This document shows positions 16,503 through 24,952 of a stretch of 33,848 bases of DNA, piece after piece. Below the pieces are notes generated by a model. It saw only the letters and a list, made by a program, of their open reading frames with translations, was not told where the DNA came from and searched no databases. Source of the stretch: an uncultured Chloroflexota bacterium (GTDB lineage Bacteria; Chloroflexota; Anaerolineae; Anaerolineales; Anaerolineaceae); the NCBI GenBank assembly GCA_902774215.1, contig CACYHU010000091.1, positions 1-33,848 of the forward strand, read 5' to 3'. Each line of letters opens with the position of its first letter. Position 1 is the stretch's first letter. Both the position numbers and the translations under genes were made by a program.

Positions 16503-16966
16503 TTGCTTTCTTTTCCTGGAGCGGCAACACCAGAAGGATCGCTCAGGAAATTCAGCATCAGACCGGAGCGGATATCATCGAAATTGCACCAATAAATCCA
16601 TATTCTTCCGATTATAATACCGTGCTGATGGAAGCCCAGCGGGATCAACACGACAAGGCGAGGCCGGAACTGGCTAACCATGTGGCACATATGGAGGATT
16701 ATGATGTGATTCTGATCGGATATCCCAACTGGTGGGCATCCATCCCGATGCCGATCGCGACATTCCTTGAGGAGTATGATTTTTCCGGGAAACGGATCAT
16801 CCCGTTCTGTTCTCATGGCGGCGGCAGATTCGGTCAGAGCATCACCGCGATCGCCAAGCTTGCTCCGAATTCCGATATCGGGGAAGGGCTTTCGATCCAT
16901 TATTCCGGCGGATCGGCTATGGTAGATGATGTAACAGCCTGGCTTGGGAAGAACGGGCTGAAATAA
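16472..16966 (+). CDS. flavodoxin, probably missing its own N-terminal leader
   Basis: This 164-residue flavodoxin has an FMN phosphate loop FFSWSGNTRR near the N-terminus, ILIGYPNWWASIPMP and FDFSGKRIIPFCSHGGG-type loops, and a full C-terminus. ATG 16472 has no ribosome binding site and lies inside the SUMF1-like frame; the flavodoxin frame is open further upstream (SVITASDND). Relatives often carry a signal peptide and linker in that position. I infer that a deletion near 16449 fused the two genes out of frame. If made at all, it would rely on coupling to the upstream gene. Confidence 0.8.
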   Translation: MQAQTGNRILIAFFSWSGNTRRIAQEIQHQTGADIIEIAPINPYSSDYNTVLMEAQRDQHDKARPELANHVAHMEDYDVILIGYPNWWASIPMPIATFLEEYDFSGKRIIPFCSHGGGRFGQSITAIAKLAPNSDIGEGLSIHYSGGSAMVDDVTAWLGKNGLK

Positions 16967-17020
16967 TAAAAAATGACCGGAATCGTATTCAAAATATATA
17001 GAAAATGAGGATTTTTTGAT

Positions 17021-17617
17021 ATGAAAAAACATTATGGATACATCTTTGTATTTGTTCTTATGTTCGCTGCCCTGACAGGAATGTCTGTCTTCGGCTTTTC
17101 TCCGGACGCGCAGCAGGCCGGAAACACAGCGGAACCAACCGGTAAAGATGTGCTGGTCGTCTATTTCTCCGCGACCGGGACCACAAAACGTGTGGCGGAA
17201 AAGATCGCGGAGATAACGGATGCAGATCTTTATGAGGTCCTCCCCTCTGACGATTATTCAGATGAGGACCTGAACTGGAACGACAGGAACAGCCGCACCA
17301 CGCTGGAACAGAATGACCGCAATGCCCGTCCGGAAATCGGCAGCGATCCCGTGAACCTTGAAGGATATTCCACGATCTACATCGGGTATCCCATCTGGTG
17401 GGGGGAAGCACCGCGTATTATGGATACCTTTGTGGAAAGCTATGATTTTGAGAAAATTACCCTGATTCCCTTCTGTACATCATCCAGCAGCGGAATCGGC
17501 AGAAGCGGTAAAATTCTTGAAGAAAACGCGGAAAGCGGCAAATGGCTTGAAGGCCGGCGTTTTGGAGGAAATGTCTCCGATGACGACCTTCGCTCCTGGA
17601 TCAAAAGCCTGCAGTAA
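17021..17617 (+). CDS. exported flavodoxin
   Basis: This 198-residue protein has a signal peptide (1-26, ending VFGF), a short linker, then an intact flavodoxin: VLVVYFSATGTTKRVA phosphate loop, IYIGYPIWWGEAPR, and IPFCTSSSSGIG. A GAGGA site precedes ATG 17021. It belongs to the same group as the damaged flavodoxins at 9876 and 16472. It is followed 36 bases later by a b-type-cytochrome-like membrane protein, which could reduce it outside the membrane; that partnership is inferred from position only. Confidence 0.92.
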   Translation: MKKHYGYIFVFVLMFAALTGMSVFGFSPDAQQAGNTAEPTGKDVLVVYFSATGTTKRVAEKIAEITDADLYEVLPSDDYSDEDLNWNDRNSRTTLEQNDRNARPEIGSDPVNLEGYSTIYIGYPIWWGEAPRIMDTFVESYDFEKITLIPFCTSSSSGIGRSGKILEENAESGKWLEGRRFGGNVSDDDLRSWIKSLQ

Positions 17618-17653
17618 GCCGGTCACATTAATCGTTTCAGGGAAACCGCTGTC

Positions 17654-18382
17654 ATGAAGAAAAAAATCGTTGACATTATCATAACCGTACTGCTCCTTTT
17701 CCTGATGGCATATCAGGTCACTGGGGAAAAACTGCATGAGTGGATCGGAATCGCGATGACCGTTTTCCTGATCGCTCACCATATCCTGAACCGGAAATGG
17801 TACAGCGCGTTATTCAAAGGCAGGTATACCGCTTACCGCATCATCACAACAGTGATCAATATGCAGCTTCTGGCGTCTATCGCACTGACAGCCTTCTGCG
17901 GTATGTCGATGAGCGGATACGCAGTTCCCTTTCTTTATGGCATGTCTCCCGTCTCTTTTGCCCGGCAGTTCCATCTCGCGGTTTCCCATTGGTCTTTTGT
18001 CCTGATGGGTGTTCATCTGGGGCTGCATATTCCTGCGATGATCACAAAGCTGAAGATCTCCGATAAAAAGCGAATGATACTCAGCGGTATTTTTGCCGTC
18101 ATCGCAGGGTACGGATTGTTCCTTTTCCGGCGGGATAACCTGTTGGATTACATGCTTTTCAAAAATCCCTTTGCCTTTCTTGATTATGAAAAAGCAAAGG
18201 TGCTGGTGATCGCAGAAAATCTGCTGATGCTGATTTTTTGGGCATTCATTGGAACGCAAATCGCGGACCTTTGCATGAGCAAAGTAAAAAAACAAAATCC
18301 GTGGCTGCCTGTTATGTTCGCTTTGGCTGCCATTATTCTCGGATTGGCCCTCGGACAGGTGATCAAAAGCCCCGGTTTCTAA
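17654..18382 (+). CDS. DUF4405-like membrane protein, possible b-type cytochrome
   Basis: This 242-residue protein has about six membrane segments. Histidines sit in helix positions fitting haem ligation: AHHILN near 37-39, FHLAVSHWSF and GVHLGLHI near 106-125. This is the pattern of DUF4405 proteins, related to cytochrome b561/NarI-like folds. It lies between an exported flavodoxin and an exported DUF362 protein. A role in passing electrons across the membrane to exported redox proteins is plausible but unproven. The ATG has only a weak AGGGA upstream. Confidence 0.82.
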   Translation: MKKKIVDIIITVLLLFLMAYQVTGEKLHEWIGIAMTVFLIAHHILNRKWYSALFKGRYTAYRIITTVINMQLLASIALTAFCGMSMSGYAVPFLYGMSPVSFARQFHLAVSHWSFVLMGVHLGLHIPAMITKLKISDKKRMILSGIFAVIAGYGLFLFRRDNLLDYMLFKNPFAFLDYEKAKVLVIAENLLMLIFWAFIGTQIADLCMSKVKKQNPWLPVMFALAAIILGLALGQVIKSPGF

Positions 18383-18470
18383 TCACCCCGGGAACCGAAA
18401 AAGACAGAAATTTTTACACTTTCAGGGTAAAACAAACAATAAACATGAATATTTGTAAAGGAAAAAGACA

Positions 18471-19460
18471 ATGAAAAAGGTTATCGGAATTATTATTTTA
18501 TGTTTCATGCTGGTAAGCGCAGCTTCCGCAGAGACACTGACCACTAACGGCGGAAACAAGATCGATTACGCGGAGCTTCCTTATCAGTCTCAAGATGCCC
18601 TTTCGACCGTTTATTTCATCAATGAGATCACTCCTAATGCCCTGATGAAAGCCTATGATGCATTGGGAGTGACATTGACCGGAAAGGTCGGGGTAAAAAT
18701 GTCTACAGGCGAAAGTCAGCGCAGCAATTACCTGCGTCCCGCCCTGATCGGTGATCTGGTCCATATGGTGAACGGTACGATCGTTGAATGCAACACCGCT
18801 TACGGCGGAAGCCGCGCAAGCACCGCGAAGCACCGTCAGCAGGCAGAAGATAACGGACTGCTGGAAATTGCAGAACTGGATATTCTGGACGAAGAGGGCA
18901 GCATGGAAATACCGGTCGCCGGAGGAACCCGCCTGAAGGTGGATTATGTCGGCAGCCATTTCGCCAACTATGATGCTTTCTTGGTGCTCAGCCATTTTAA
19001 AGGACACGCTATGGCCGGTTTCGGCGGGGCGATCAAAAATATTTCAATCGGTTTCGGTTCCTCCATGGGAAAGGTTTGGATCCACTCCGGCGGAACCCGT
19101 ACCGGGGGCAGCATCTTCGGGGATCAGGATCCTTTCCTTGAAGCGATGGGAGACGCTGCAAAAGGTGTTGATGATTACATGGACGGCCGGATCATCTATA
19201 TCAACGTAATGAATCGGCTGAGCATTGATTGTGACTGCGACGGGAATCCCGCAGAACCGGACATGCACGATATCGGGATCCTTGCCTCAACAGATCCGCT
19301 TGCCCTGGATCAGGCATGTATCGATCTTGTCTATGCATCACCGGACAGCGCTTCTCTGATCCATCGCATCGAAGGCCGAAACGGACTTCACACACTGGAA
19401 CATGGTGACGAGATTGGTCTTGGCAGCCGTTATTACAGGCTGGAACAGATCCATGATTGA
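18471..19460 (+). CDS. exported DUF362 protein
   Basis: This 329-residue protein has a signal peptide (1-20, ending ASA-E) and a DUF362 domain: GVKMSTGES, HMVNGTIVECNTAYGG, LSHFKGHAMAGFGGAIKNISIGFGS and the late IGILASTDPLALDQACIDLV. DUF362 proteins often carry a 4Fe-4S ferredoxin module; none is present here, although CDCDG near 250 adds two cysteines. The function of the family is unsettled. AAAGGA precedes ATG 18471. It is the last gene before the terminator at 19561, so it closes the redox series begun at 13148. Confidence 0.9.
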   Translation: MKKVIGIIILCFMLVSAASAETLTTNGGNKIDYAELPYQSQDALSTVYFINEITPNALMKAYDALGVTLTGKVGVKMSTGESQRSNYLRPALIGDLVHMVNGTIVECNTAYGGSRASTAKHRQQAEDNGLLEIAELDILDEEGSMEIPVAGGTRLKVDYVGSHFANYDAFLVLSHFKGHAMAGFGGAIKNISIGFGSSMGKVWIHSGGTRTGGSIFGDQDPFLEAMGDAAKGVDDYMDGRIIYINVMNRLSIDCDCDGNPAEPDMHDIGILASTDPLALDQACIDLVYASPDSASLIHRIEGRNGLHTLEHGDEIGLGSRYYRLEQIHD

Positions 19461-19560
19461 CCGGCTGTAAATGACCTCTAACCCAATGAATCCTGTCCGG
19501 TTCTGTAACATTGACTGAACCTGCTGGTAATAGATGTACTAAGGCCTCATTCGGAAAGAG

Positions 19561-19598
19561 GCTGTCGCACATCTGATATGGTGTACGACAGCTTTTTT
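19561..19598 (+). terminator. intrinsic terminator
   Basis: GCTGTCG at 19561-19567 pairs with CGACAGC at 19586-19592, extended inward by CAC/GTG after a mismatch, followed by TTTTTT. It ends the operon that finishes with the DUF362 gene. Confidence 0.9.
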
Positions 19599-19875
19599 CA
19601 GAAATACCATCAAAAGCAAATGCTCCGCAATGGTGGGCGGGCAGCAGGTCTTAGCTTATACAGGGGTGTCGGGGGACGCAGCGCGTGTCCCCTGACTGAA
19701 TTAACCGGGACGCGGGGATCACTTTCGCAGGCAGCTGACGTTAATTCCACGTTCCTGCATAGCACTGCCCCCGATAGCTTTTCAAAATTATAATTTGTGA
19801 CAGCTCCTTTTCATCTTTATGAAGATCAAATCATAGATAATATTTTGAGATATTGAAGAATTTGTCCCAATCTCC
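19599..19875. other. gene-free stretch with a small hairpin
   Basis: No supported gene. GGGGAC at 19672-19677 pairs with GTCCCC at 19687-19692 in a GC-rich patch that changes abruptly to AT-rich sequence near 19780. A short frame at 19578-19793 has no binding site and no recognisable content. Confidence 0.5.
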
Positions 19876-19903
19876 TTGTTTTGTTTATAAATTTGAATAT
19901 AAT
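19876..19903 (+). promoter_or_regulatory. promoter upstream of the ATC-hydrolase cluster
   Basis: TTGTTT at 19876-19881, a 16-base spacer and TATAAT at 19898-19903. Transcription would start near 19910, some 300 bases before the first firm gene of the cluster. Confidence 0.65.
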
Positions 19904-19912
19904 AAACATATG

Positions 19913-19926
19913 TTAGTTTAAACTAA
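19913..19926. promoter_or_regulatory. palindrome TTAGTTTAAACTAA at the transcription start
   Basis: A perfect 14-base palindrome immediately after the -10 box. This is a typical place for a repressor (TetR, MarR or PadR type). No matching regulator gene is adjacent, so the binder is unknown. Confidence 0.6.
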
Positions 19927-20042
19927 TTTTATTTGGCTATCGGGAATGTTGAAGCGAAGTTTCGTTGATTTTTATCGCTTTGAAGTACTTCCCGGTCTTG
20001 AAGCAATTGATATCGGATCCCTCGACCGGTTTTTATTGAGTA

Positions 20043-20219
20043 ATGCCGGAATGGACTTATTACCGCATTTTTATTCCGGGACCAAAGCGGTATTATCTGT
20101 TCGGGTATGGCCGAAATACGCATCTTCGGTATATTGTGCTGAGAATACCTGTCTCGGCCATGCTTGCGGGGCTGCACCTTATTGTGAAAGATGAAATGAT
20201 CAGGGAGAATGGAAAATGA
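20043..20219 (+). CDS. possible small or degraded gene before the first ATC-hydrolase gene
   Basis: A 58-codon frame from ATG 20043 ends at TGA 20217-20219, overlapping the next ATG (20216) as ATGA, the arrangement of coupled genes. Its codon choice (CTG, CGG, GGA) resembles the neighbours. The same frame is open before an in-frame TGA just upstream, so it may be the tail of a broken gene. There is no ribosome binding site and no family I recognise. A competing frame at 19946-20194 looks less convincing. Confidence 0.3.
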   Translation: MPEWTYYRIFIPGPKRYYLFGYGRNTHLRYIVLRIPVSAMLAGLHLIVKDEMIRENGK

Positions 20220-20836
20220 AAATTGGTTTGATGGGCGTATTGTTCCCTGTGCTGCTTGACAAAGTGGTATATGGATATACTTCACAGATTTTGCCTGACA
20301 TCGATATTGCAGAATTCAAAAGAAAACACAAGAAAGAATACAAAGCAATGATAAAGCGGACACCTTCCATCGGTTCGATGAAGGAAAATATGTTCGCACC
20401 AGTCATGTATCTCGCCTGCTACGGTTTTTCCTATTACAAAGCAGATCCGAAAAAAATCACTATGGATGTCTTTGACGGGATGATCGACGCAATATGCAAA
20501 TCAGATACAATGAAAAAATTTTATAAAGGGAAGAACTGTTTTGATCAAAAGGAGATCGATAAGTATGTGAAAGGATCGATACGGTCCAAAAAGAAAGCGT
20601 ATCCGATGGACTGGGTTTTTGACTTCTCATATGATCTTTCCGTTCCGGAATACTATGTCACACATCATGAATGCGGTGTCTTTAAGATCGCAAAACAGGA
20701 AGATCTGATGTTCCTGATGCCTCATATGTGCGTTATGGATTATCCGACCATCGAATATAAGGGCGGAAAACTCATTAGATCCAAGACCCTGGGCAGCGGA
20801 GATGACTGCTGTGACTTCCATGTCATAAAAATGTAA
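20216..20836 (+). CDS. L-2-amino-thiazoline-4-carboxylic acid hydrolase family protein (paralog 1)
   Basis: This 206-residue protein shows the late GSGDDCCDFHVIKM signature (about 193-206) and the YYVTHHECGVFKIAKQ...LMPHMCVMDYPTIEY core of the ATC hydrolase family (PF14196-like). The named member opens the thiazoline ring of ATC in L-cysteine synthesis, but most relatives in anaerobes have no known substrate. GGGAGA precedes ATG 20216. The N-terminus is mildly hydrophobic (MGVLFPVLLDKVVYGY) but is not a clear leader. It opens a plus-strand cluster in which two more paralogs occur at 24949 and 26110. Confidence 0.85.
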   Translation: MKIGLMGVLFPVLLDKVVYGYTSQILPDIDIAEFKRKHKKEYKAMIKRTPSIGSMKENMFAPVMYLACYGFSYYKADPKKITMDVFDGMIDAICKSDTMKKFYKGKNCFDQKEIDKYVKGSIRSKKKAYPMDWVFDFSYDLSVPEYYVTHHECGVFKIAKQEDLMFLMPHMCVMDYPTIEYKGGKLIRSKTLGSGDDCCDFHVIKM

Positions 20837-21015
20837 ATTATTCTATTTCATTTTTGTACTTTGGCAGGTTCGTCTGTCCGGGGCTGATAAAAATATGATG
20901 ACCATATCTGCGGAAATCTGCCCGGACTTAAATTTCAAAGGACCGGTATTCTCGGAAAATGAGCCGAACGCTGCGATTTCCGGATCAGGAAAAAGTGAAA
21001 GAAGGTATGTATCAT

Positions 21016-21825
21016 ATGAATAAATTTGAAGGTGTTGCGAATACCCTGTTTGTGCCACTTGTAGCGAGGATCGCTGTTTCCAAAGAATTTCCGGAATACT
21101 TTATGGATAAAAAAGCGTTGGAGCTGGAGCCATATCTCCCGTATGATGCAGCAAAGGGTTCATCACAATACAGCAATATGGCCTCGGTGGCAAGGTATTA
21201 CAACATGGATCGGATGGTCACTGCTTTCGCAAAGGATCATCCGGAATGCAATGTGGTATACCTCGGCGCGGGTTTGGAAACAGCTTATGACAGGATGCAT
21301 AAAATAATACCCGGCGTCAATTGGTTCGAGGCAGATCTGCCGGATGTCATCAAGGCAAGGCGGACAATATTCGGTAAGCGCGAACATGAAACGACGATAC
21401 CCGGCGATATGTTCAGGATGGAATGGGTTGATCAGGTGGATAATTCACTGCCAACCATTCTGGTCATTTCCGGCGTATTTCAGTACTTTCATGAGGAAGA
21501 TGTCGTCAGATTTATTCAAAACTGCAAGGCGGCCTTTCCCGATGCGGAAATGATCTTCGATGCTACCAGCAAATTTGGTCTTCTGTATACCAACTGGTTC
21601 ATCAAACGAACCGGCAATACAAGCGCATTAATGTACTTCGGAATTGATGACTGTAAAGCCTTTGCTGAAAAATGCGGAACAGTCCTGCTTGAGGAAAGAA
21701 CTTTTTTCCCTGATGCGCTGAGGATATTGGGGAAAAAGCTGAACTTTATGACGAGAATATCCATGAAAACAGCAGAGCAAAGAAAATTAGTCATGATCCT
21801 GCATCTGAGGCTGACCGACTTTTAA
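21016..21825 (+). CDS. SAM-dependent methyltransferase, Ppm1/leucine carboxyl methyltransferase-like
   Basis: This 269-residue class I methyltransferase has the SAM-binding NVVYLGAGLETAYDRM (79-94), then WFEADLPDVIKARR (103-116) and TILVISGVFQYF. These are the marks of the Ppm1/LCM family, which methylates carboxyl or other oxygen/nitrogen atoms of small molecules in bacteria. I choose ATG 21016, ten bases after AAGG; an in-frame ATG at 21007 is an alternative. It lies about 180 bases after ATC-hydrolase paralog 1 and just before the membrane protein. A small-molecule substrate made by the neighbouring hydrolases is a reasonable guess. Confidence 0.88.
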   Translation: MNKFEGVANTLFVPLVARIAVSKEFPEYFMDKKALELEPYLPYDAAKGSSQYSNMASVARYYNMDRMVTAFAKDHPECNVVYLGAGLETAYDRMHKIIPGVNWFEADLPDVIKARRTIFGKREHETTIPGDMFRMEWVDQVDNSLPTILVISGVFQYFHEEDVVRFIQNCKAAFPDAEMIFDATSKFGLLYTNWFIKRTGNTSALMYFGIDDCKAFAEKCGTVLLEERTFFPDALRILGKKLNFMTRISMKTAEQRKLVMILHLRLTDF

Positions 21826-21888
21826 AGGCCATAATACCTTCATGGAAGGATGTCATCTTACATAATAATCTTACACGGAGATTATGAA

Positions 21889-22638
21889 ATGGAAAAAGAA
21901 CAAAAATCGAAAAAACTTCTGAAATGCGGCATCATCGGATGTCTGCTTTATGTTGTTGGTGATTTTCTGTTCGCGGCGACCGGAAAGGGGCAGACAACGG
22001 AAACGATCGGGGTGTTCGTGAAAGTGGCTTACCTCGAAATGGGAACCTGGCGCATGGTAACAAGCATCCTCTGCGGTTTTATCGGCACGATGCTGTATTA
22101 CATGGGTTTCCACCGGATGTATGGTTTACTGAAGATCCATGTAATGTATTCCGGAGTACTAAAGAATCAGAAATGGGTGAAGCTATTCCGCGTTGCCTAT
22201 ATAACCGGTACGGTTGCCTGGGCCTGGGTCCATGCCATGTTCATGACACAAGCCCTGATTTTCAAATATATCTGGCAGGCCTTCGGTGATATGGAAAAAG
22301 CAGCGGATATCGCCAACCGCGTTTTTTATGCAAACGGACCGGGAATGGCAGCCGCATATATCCTTTGTGACCTCGGTCTGACTGTCATCATGATCGTGAT
22401 GGTCTGGAAGAAGATCATTCCATTGAAAAGTACCGGTGCGAGAATACTCGCGACATTCTGCAATCCGATGATGCTGCCCGGTGTGGTCGGGAACCTGCTG
22501 GCTCTGCTGCCATGGCCGCTGAACCAGCTCGATCACGGAACGGAATCCTTCGGCCATGCGCTCGTGCTGATCCTCGGTCTGATCCTTTTGAAAGAAATGG
22601 TCCGGACCGGAGAGCTTGAAGGAGTAATATTGGAATGA
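21889..22638 (+). CDS. multi-pass membrane protein (DUF6796-like, tentative)
   Basis: This 249-residue protein has a basic start (MEKEQKSKKLLKCG) followed by about six or seven hydrophobic segments, with WAWVHAMFMTQALIF and LLPWPLNQLDHGTESFGHAL between them. Such proteins in Clostridia are labelled hypothetical; I can only tentatively place it in DUF6796. ATG 21889 follows CACGGAG. The next gene starts within about 50 bases. A role as carrier or membrane enzyme for the cluster's product is possible, not shown. Confidence 0.75.
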   Translation: MEKEQKSKKLLKCGIIGCLLYVVGDFLFAATGKGQTTETIGVFVKVAYLEMGTWRMVTSILCGFIGTMLYYMGFHRMYGLLKIHVMYSGVLKNQKWVKLFRVAYITGTVAWAWVHAMFMTQALIFKYIWQAFGDMEKAADIANRVFYANGPGMAAAYILCDLGLTVIMIVMVWKKIIPLKSTGARILATFCNPMMLPGVVGNLLALLPWPLNQLDHGTESFGHALVLILGLILLKEMVRTGELEGVILE

Positions 22639-22686
22639 GTGGATGTTTGGCGGACTGCTGGTGATGTTGAAGAAAGTAAGTCAAAA

Positions 22687-23463
22687 ATGAAAGTTTATGA
22701 GTTTGGAAAAGAACATGGGAAGACCTTCGCCATGTTTCAATGTACAGCAGAACCGGGTTGGGTTTTCAAACCATCCGCGGAGGCAATGGCTCAGGATCAT
22801 CATGTGCTTCTTTTCATTGCCGACGGGCATGATGAGATGGGAACGGCCTTCGTTTCCGTTGAAAAATACGCTTCAGACGCGGCTGCATATCTGCGGGAAA
22901 AAGGGATCCTTCATCTGGACGGGCTTTACGGGGTTTCCATGGGCGGGGCGACCGCGATCCGATTTCTGGCGGCAGAAAAAATCTCCGTTGATAAAGCCAT
23001 CATCGATGGCGGGATCACTCCCTATCCGTATCCGAAATGGATCTGCCGTTTGATTGCGCTGTGGGACTGGCTGACGATTTCCCTGGCGACGAAGAATTAC
23101 AGCATTATGAAAGTCGCCATGCCGCCGGAACGCTGGACTCCCAAAGGTGAGGATCCTGAAGCGCATTACCGGAAGATCTTTGACTTTGAAAAGCATCATT
23201 TTTCCTCAAAGACGATTTACAACGTTTTCTAGTCGACAAACAACTATTCCATGCCGGATCCGGTTCCCGCGGTGGATACAAAGATCGAATACTGGTATGG
23301 AGAAGAGGAAAAGAAGGCCCGAAAGGAGAATCTCGCTTATACCTGCAGGGTGTACCCGCAGACTGTGGCAAAAGAATTTAAAGGGTTGGCGCATGCCGAA
23401 CTCGTGCTGATGTTCCCGGAACTGTTTTACGAGGAAGTTACCCGGTTTATGGAGACTGAATGA
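22687..23463 (+). pseudogene. alpha/beta hydrolase interrupted by an in-frame TAG
   Basis: From ATG 22687 the frame encodes an alpha/beta hydrolase with nucleophile elbow YGVSMGGA (Ser84) and continues to codon 181. It meets TAG at 23230-23232, then runs on without frame change (STNNYSMPDPVPAVDTKIEY...) to TGA 23461-23463. The acid and histidine of the triad are expected after the stop (EYWYGEEE and HAELVL segments), so the truncated product should be inactive. A one-base change from TGG would explain the stop. No frame change or missing sequence is seen. Readthrough or a suppressor tRNA could restore it, but no evidence for either is in the window. Confidence 0.82.
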
Positions 23464-23500
23464 TCATGGCGCGGTTTATTTCGGTAAGGGAGAAAAAGGA

Positions 23501-23998
23501 ATGATGCTTACCCTCGTTTTGTCTGTTACGGGATGTATTCTTTTGTTTCTCTGCATCTGGGGCGTCACGGTAACGATGCCCACCGGGCTGCTGGTGAAAA
23601 ACTTTCCGGAAGACGTACAGAAGAGCCTTCGCCCGCGGATCGAAAGCCTTCCGATGTCGCCGAAACGCATCCTCGGGTGGATCATATTGATCCTGTTCCT
23701 TGCGGGGTATATCGGTCTGTTCATTATCGGCGGTATGGACGGGAAGAAGCACGGTTTCACCTTTCTTCAATTCTTTGCGCGTTTCTTTACGATCGGCGCT
23801 GTGATCAAGGCGTTTGATATCATCTGTCTGGATTTTTTTCTGCTTACAAAAACGCGATTCTTTCAGCATTTCTTCCCGGAAACGGAAGGCTGCGCGGGAT
23901 GGCAGAATTTCGGCTACAACCGGAAGCAGCAGATAAGACAGTGCATCCTGATCCTGATCGGCAGCCTGATCACAGCGTGGATCTTTACGATGATATAG
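23501..23998 (+). CDS. small membrane protein, paralog A
   Basis: This 165-residue protein has four hydrophobic segments (about 3-25, 58-80, 87-110 and 145-165). It shares with the protein at 25563-26069 the same length, topology and motifs: RPR.. near 45, GWIILILF/GWTLMIFS, and D-C-D/FD-FLL-(K)-RFFQHFFPETEG against RFFQHYYPEIEG. I do not recognise a named family. AAAAAGGA precedes ATG 23501. It directly follows one hydrolase gene and precedes another, whereas its paralog lies between two ATC-hydrolase genes, which suggests that each copy serves a hydrolase module. Confidence 0.8.
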   Translation: MMLTLVLSVTGCILLFLCIWGVTVTMPTGLLVKNFPEDVQKSLRPRIESLPMSPKRILGWIILILFLAGYIGLFIIGGMDGKKHGFTFLQFFARFFTIGAVIKAFDIICLDFFLLTKTRFFQHFFPETEGCAGWQNFGYNRKQQIRQCILILIGSLITAWIFTMI

Positions 23999-24037
23999 GA
24001 GAAAACAATGAATTTTTCAGAAGAAGGTACATGAACA

Positions 24038-24952
24038 ATGAGCTTGAAATATGAAATATTAAAACAGCTTGTGAAAATGATCGGACTGAAAAGACGCTGG
24101 ATAGGTATGAGCACCGAAGAACTTCTGGCATCACGCCAGAAAGAGAACGCGAAAAATAAGATCCCGGATCTGCGCGATGATACCTTTGATATCAGCCGGA
24201 CCGGGGTCATGGGATGTCCTGTACTGAAGCTGATCCATAAACAGAAAACTGACCGCACTAACCTTTTCCTGATCGGGGGAGGAATGATCAGCGCGCCGCG
24301 TCCAGGTTCAATAAAGAAAGCGCTGAAGTTTGCGAAAGAAAGCGGACTGGATCTCTTCATTCCCTACTATCCTCTCTGCACGGACTACCCGCTGACAAAA
24401 GCTTATGAGATGATCCATGAGACCTACAAAGTCATGCTTAAGGATTACAATGCCGAAAAAATCTCTATTTTCGGAACTTCTTCCGGCGGCAACCTGGCGC
24501 TGGGCATGGTTCCATATATCAATAACGGGCATACCGATGTTCCGATGCCGGGGTATATTCTTGCCGTTTCACCAGGAAACTGTGTGGAAACGGAAGAGGA
24601 ATGGCAGCGGATGCTGGAACTGGATAAACTGGACGTGGCGATCCCGGCACAGTATATGAAGACCGCGATTGAGATCATGCGGCACGACGATGACAGTATC
24701 CCGGAATATATGCTTTGGCTGCAGAGAGGTGATTATACAAACTGCCCGCGTGTAACCCTGATGTACGGAAGTGACGAGACGCTTTATGCCTGCGCTCCGG
24801 CAATTGAGGATGTTTTGAAGAAATATCATGTGAACTATCAGATGATTGTTGGAAAGGGAATGTTCCATTGCTATCCGGTATTTCCCATTGTGCCGGAATC
24901 AAAAGACGGCTGGGATCAGATGGTTGAACTCATAAAAACAGGAGGCTTATGA
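24038..24952 (+). CDS. alpha/beta hydrolase, HSL/acetyl-esterase-like
   Basis: This 304-residue protein has the oxyanion-type IGGGM (79-83, in place of HGGG), nucleophile elbow GTSSGG with Ser148, acid in YGSDETLYA (about 249-257) and histidine in GMFHCYPV (about 276). It belongs to the hormone-sensitive-lipase-like esterases acting on small acyl esters or amides. AGAAGG precedes ATG 24038. Its TGA overlaps the next ATG (24949) as ATGA, so it is coupled to ATC-hydrolase paralog 2. No leader is present. Confidence 0.9.
   Translation: MSLKYEILKQLVKMIGLKRRWIGMSTEELLASRQKENAKNKIPDLRDDTFDISRTGVMGCPVLKLIHKQKTDRTNLFLIGGGMISAPRPGSIKKALKFAKESGLDLFIPYYPLCTDYPLTKAYEMIHETYKVMLKDYNAEKISIFGTSSGGNLALGMVPYINNGHTDVPMPGYILAVSPGNCVETEEEWQRMLELDKLDVAIPAQYMKTAIEIMRHDDDSIPEYMLWLQRGDYTNCPRVTLMYGSDETLYACAPAIEDVLKKYHVNYQMIVGKGMFHCYPVFPIVPESKDGWDQMVELIKTGGL

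Noticed and set aside
19946..20194. 82-codon frame before the first ATC-hydrolase gene
   Set aside because: No binding site and no domain. A different frame (20043-20219) overlaps the next start more naturally, so this one is not called.
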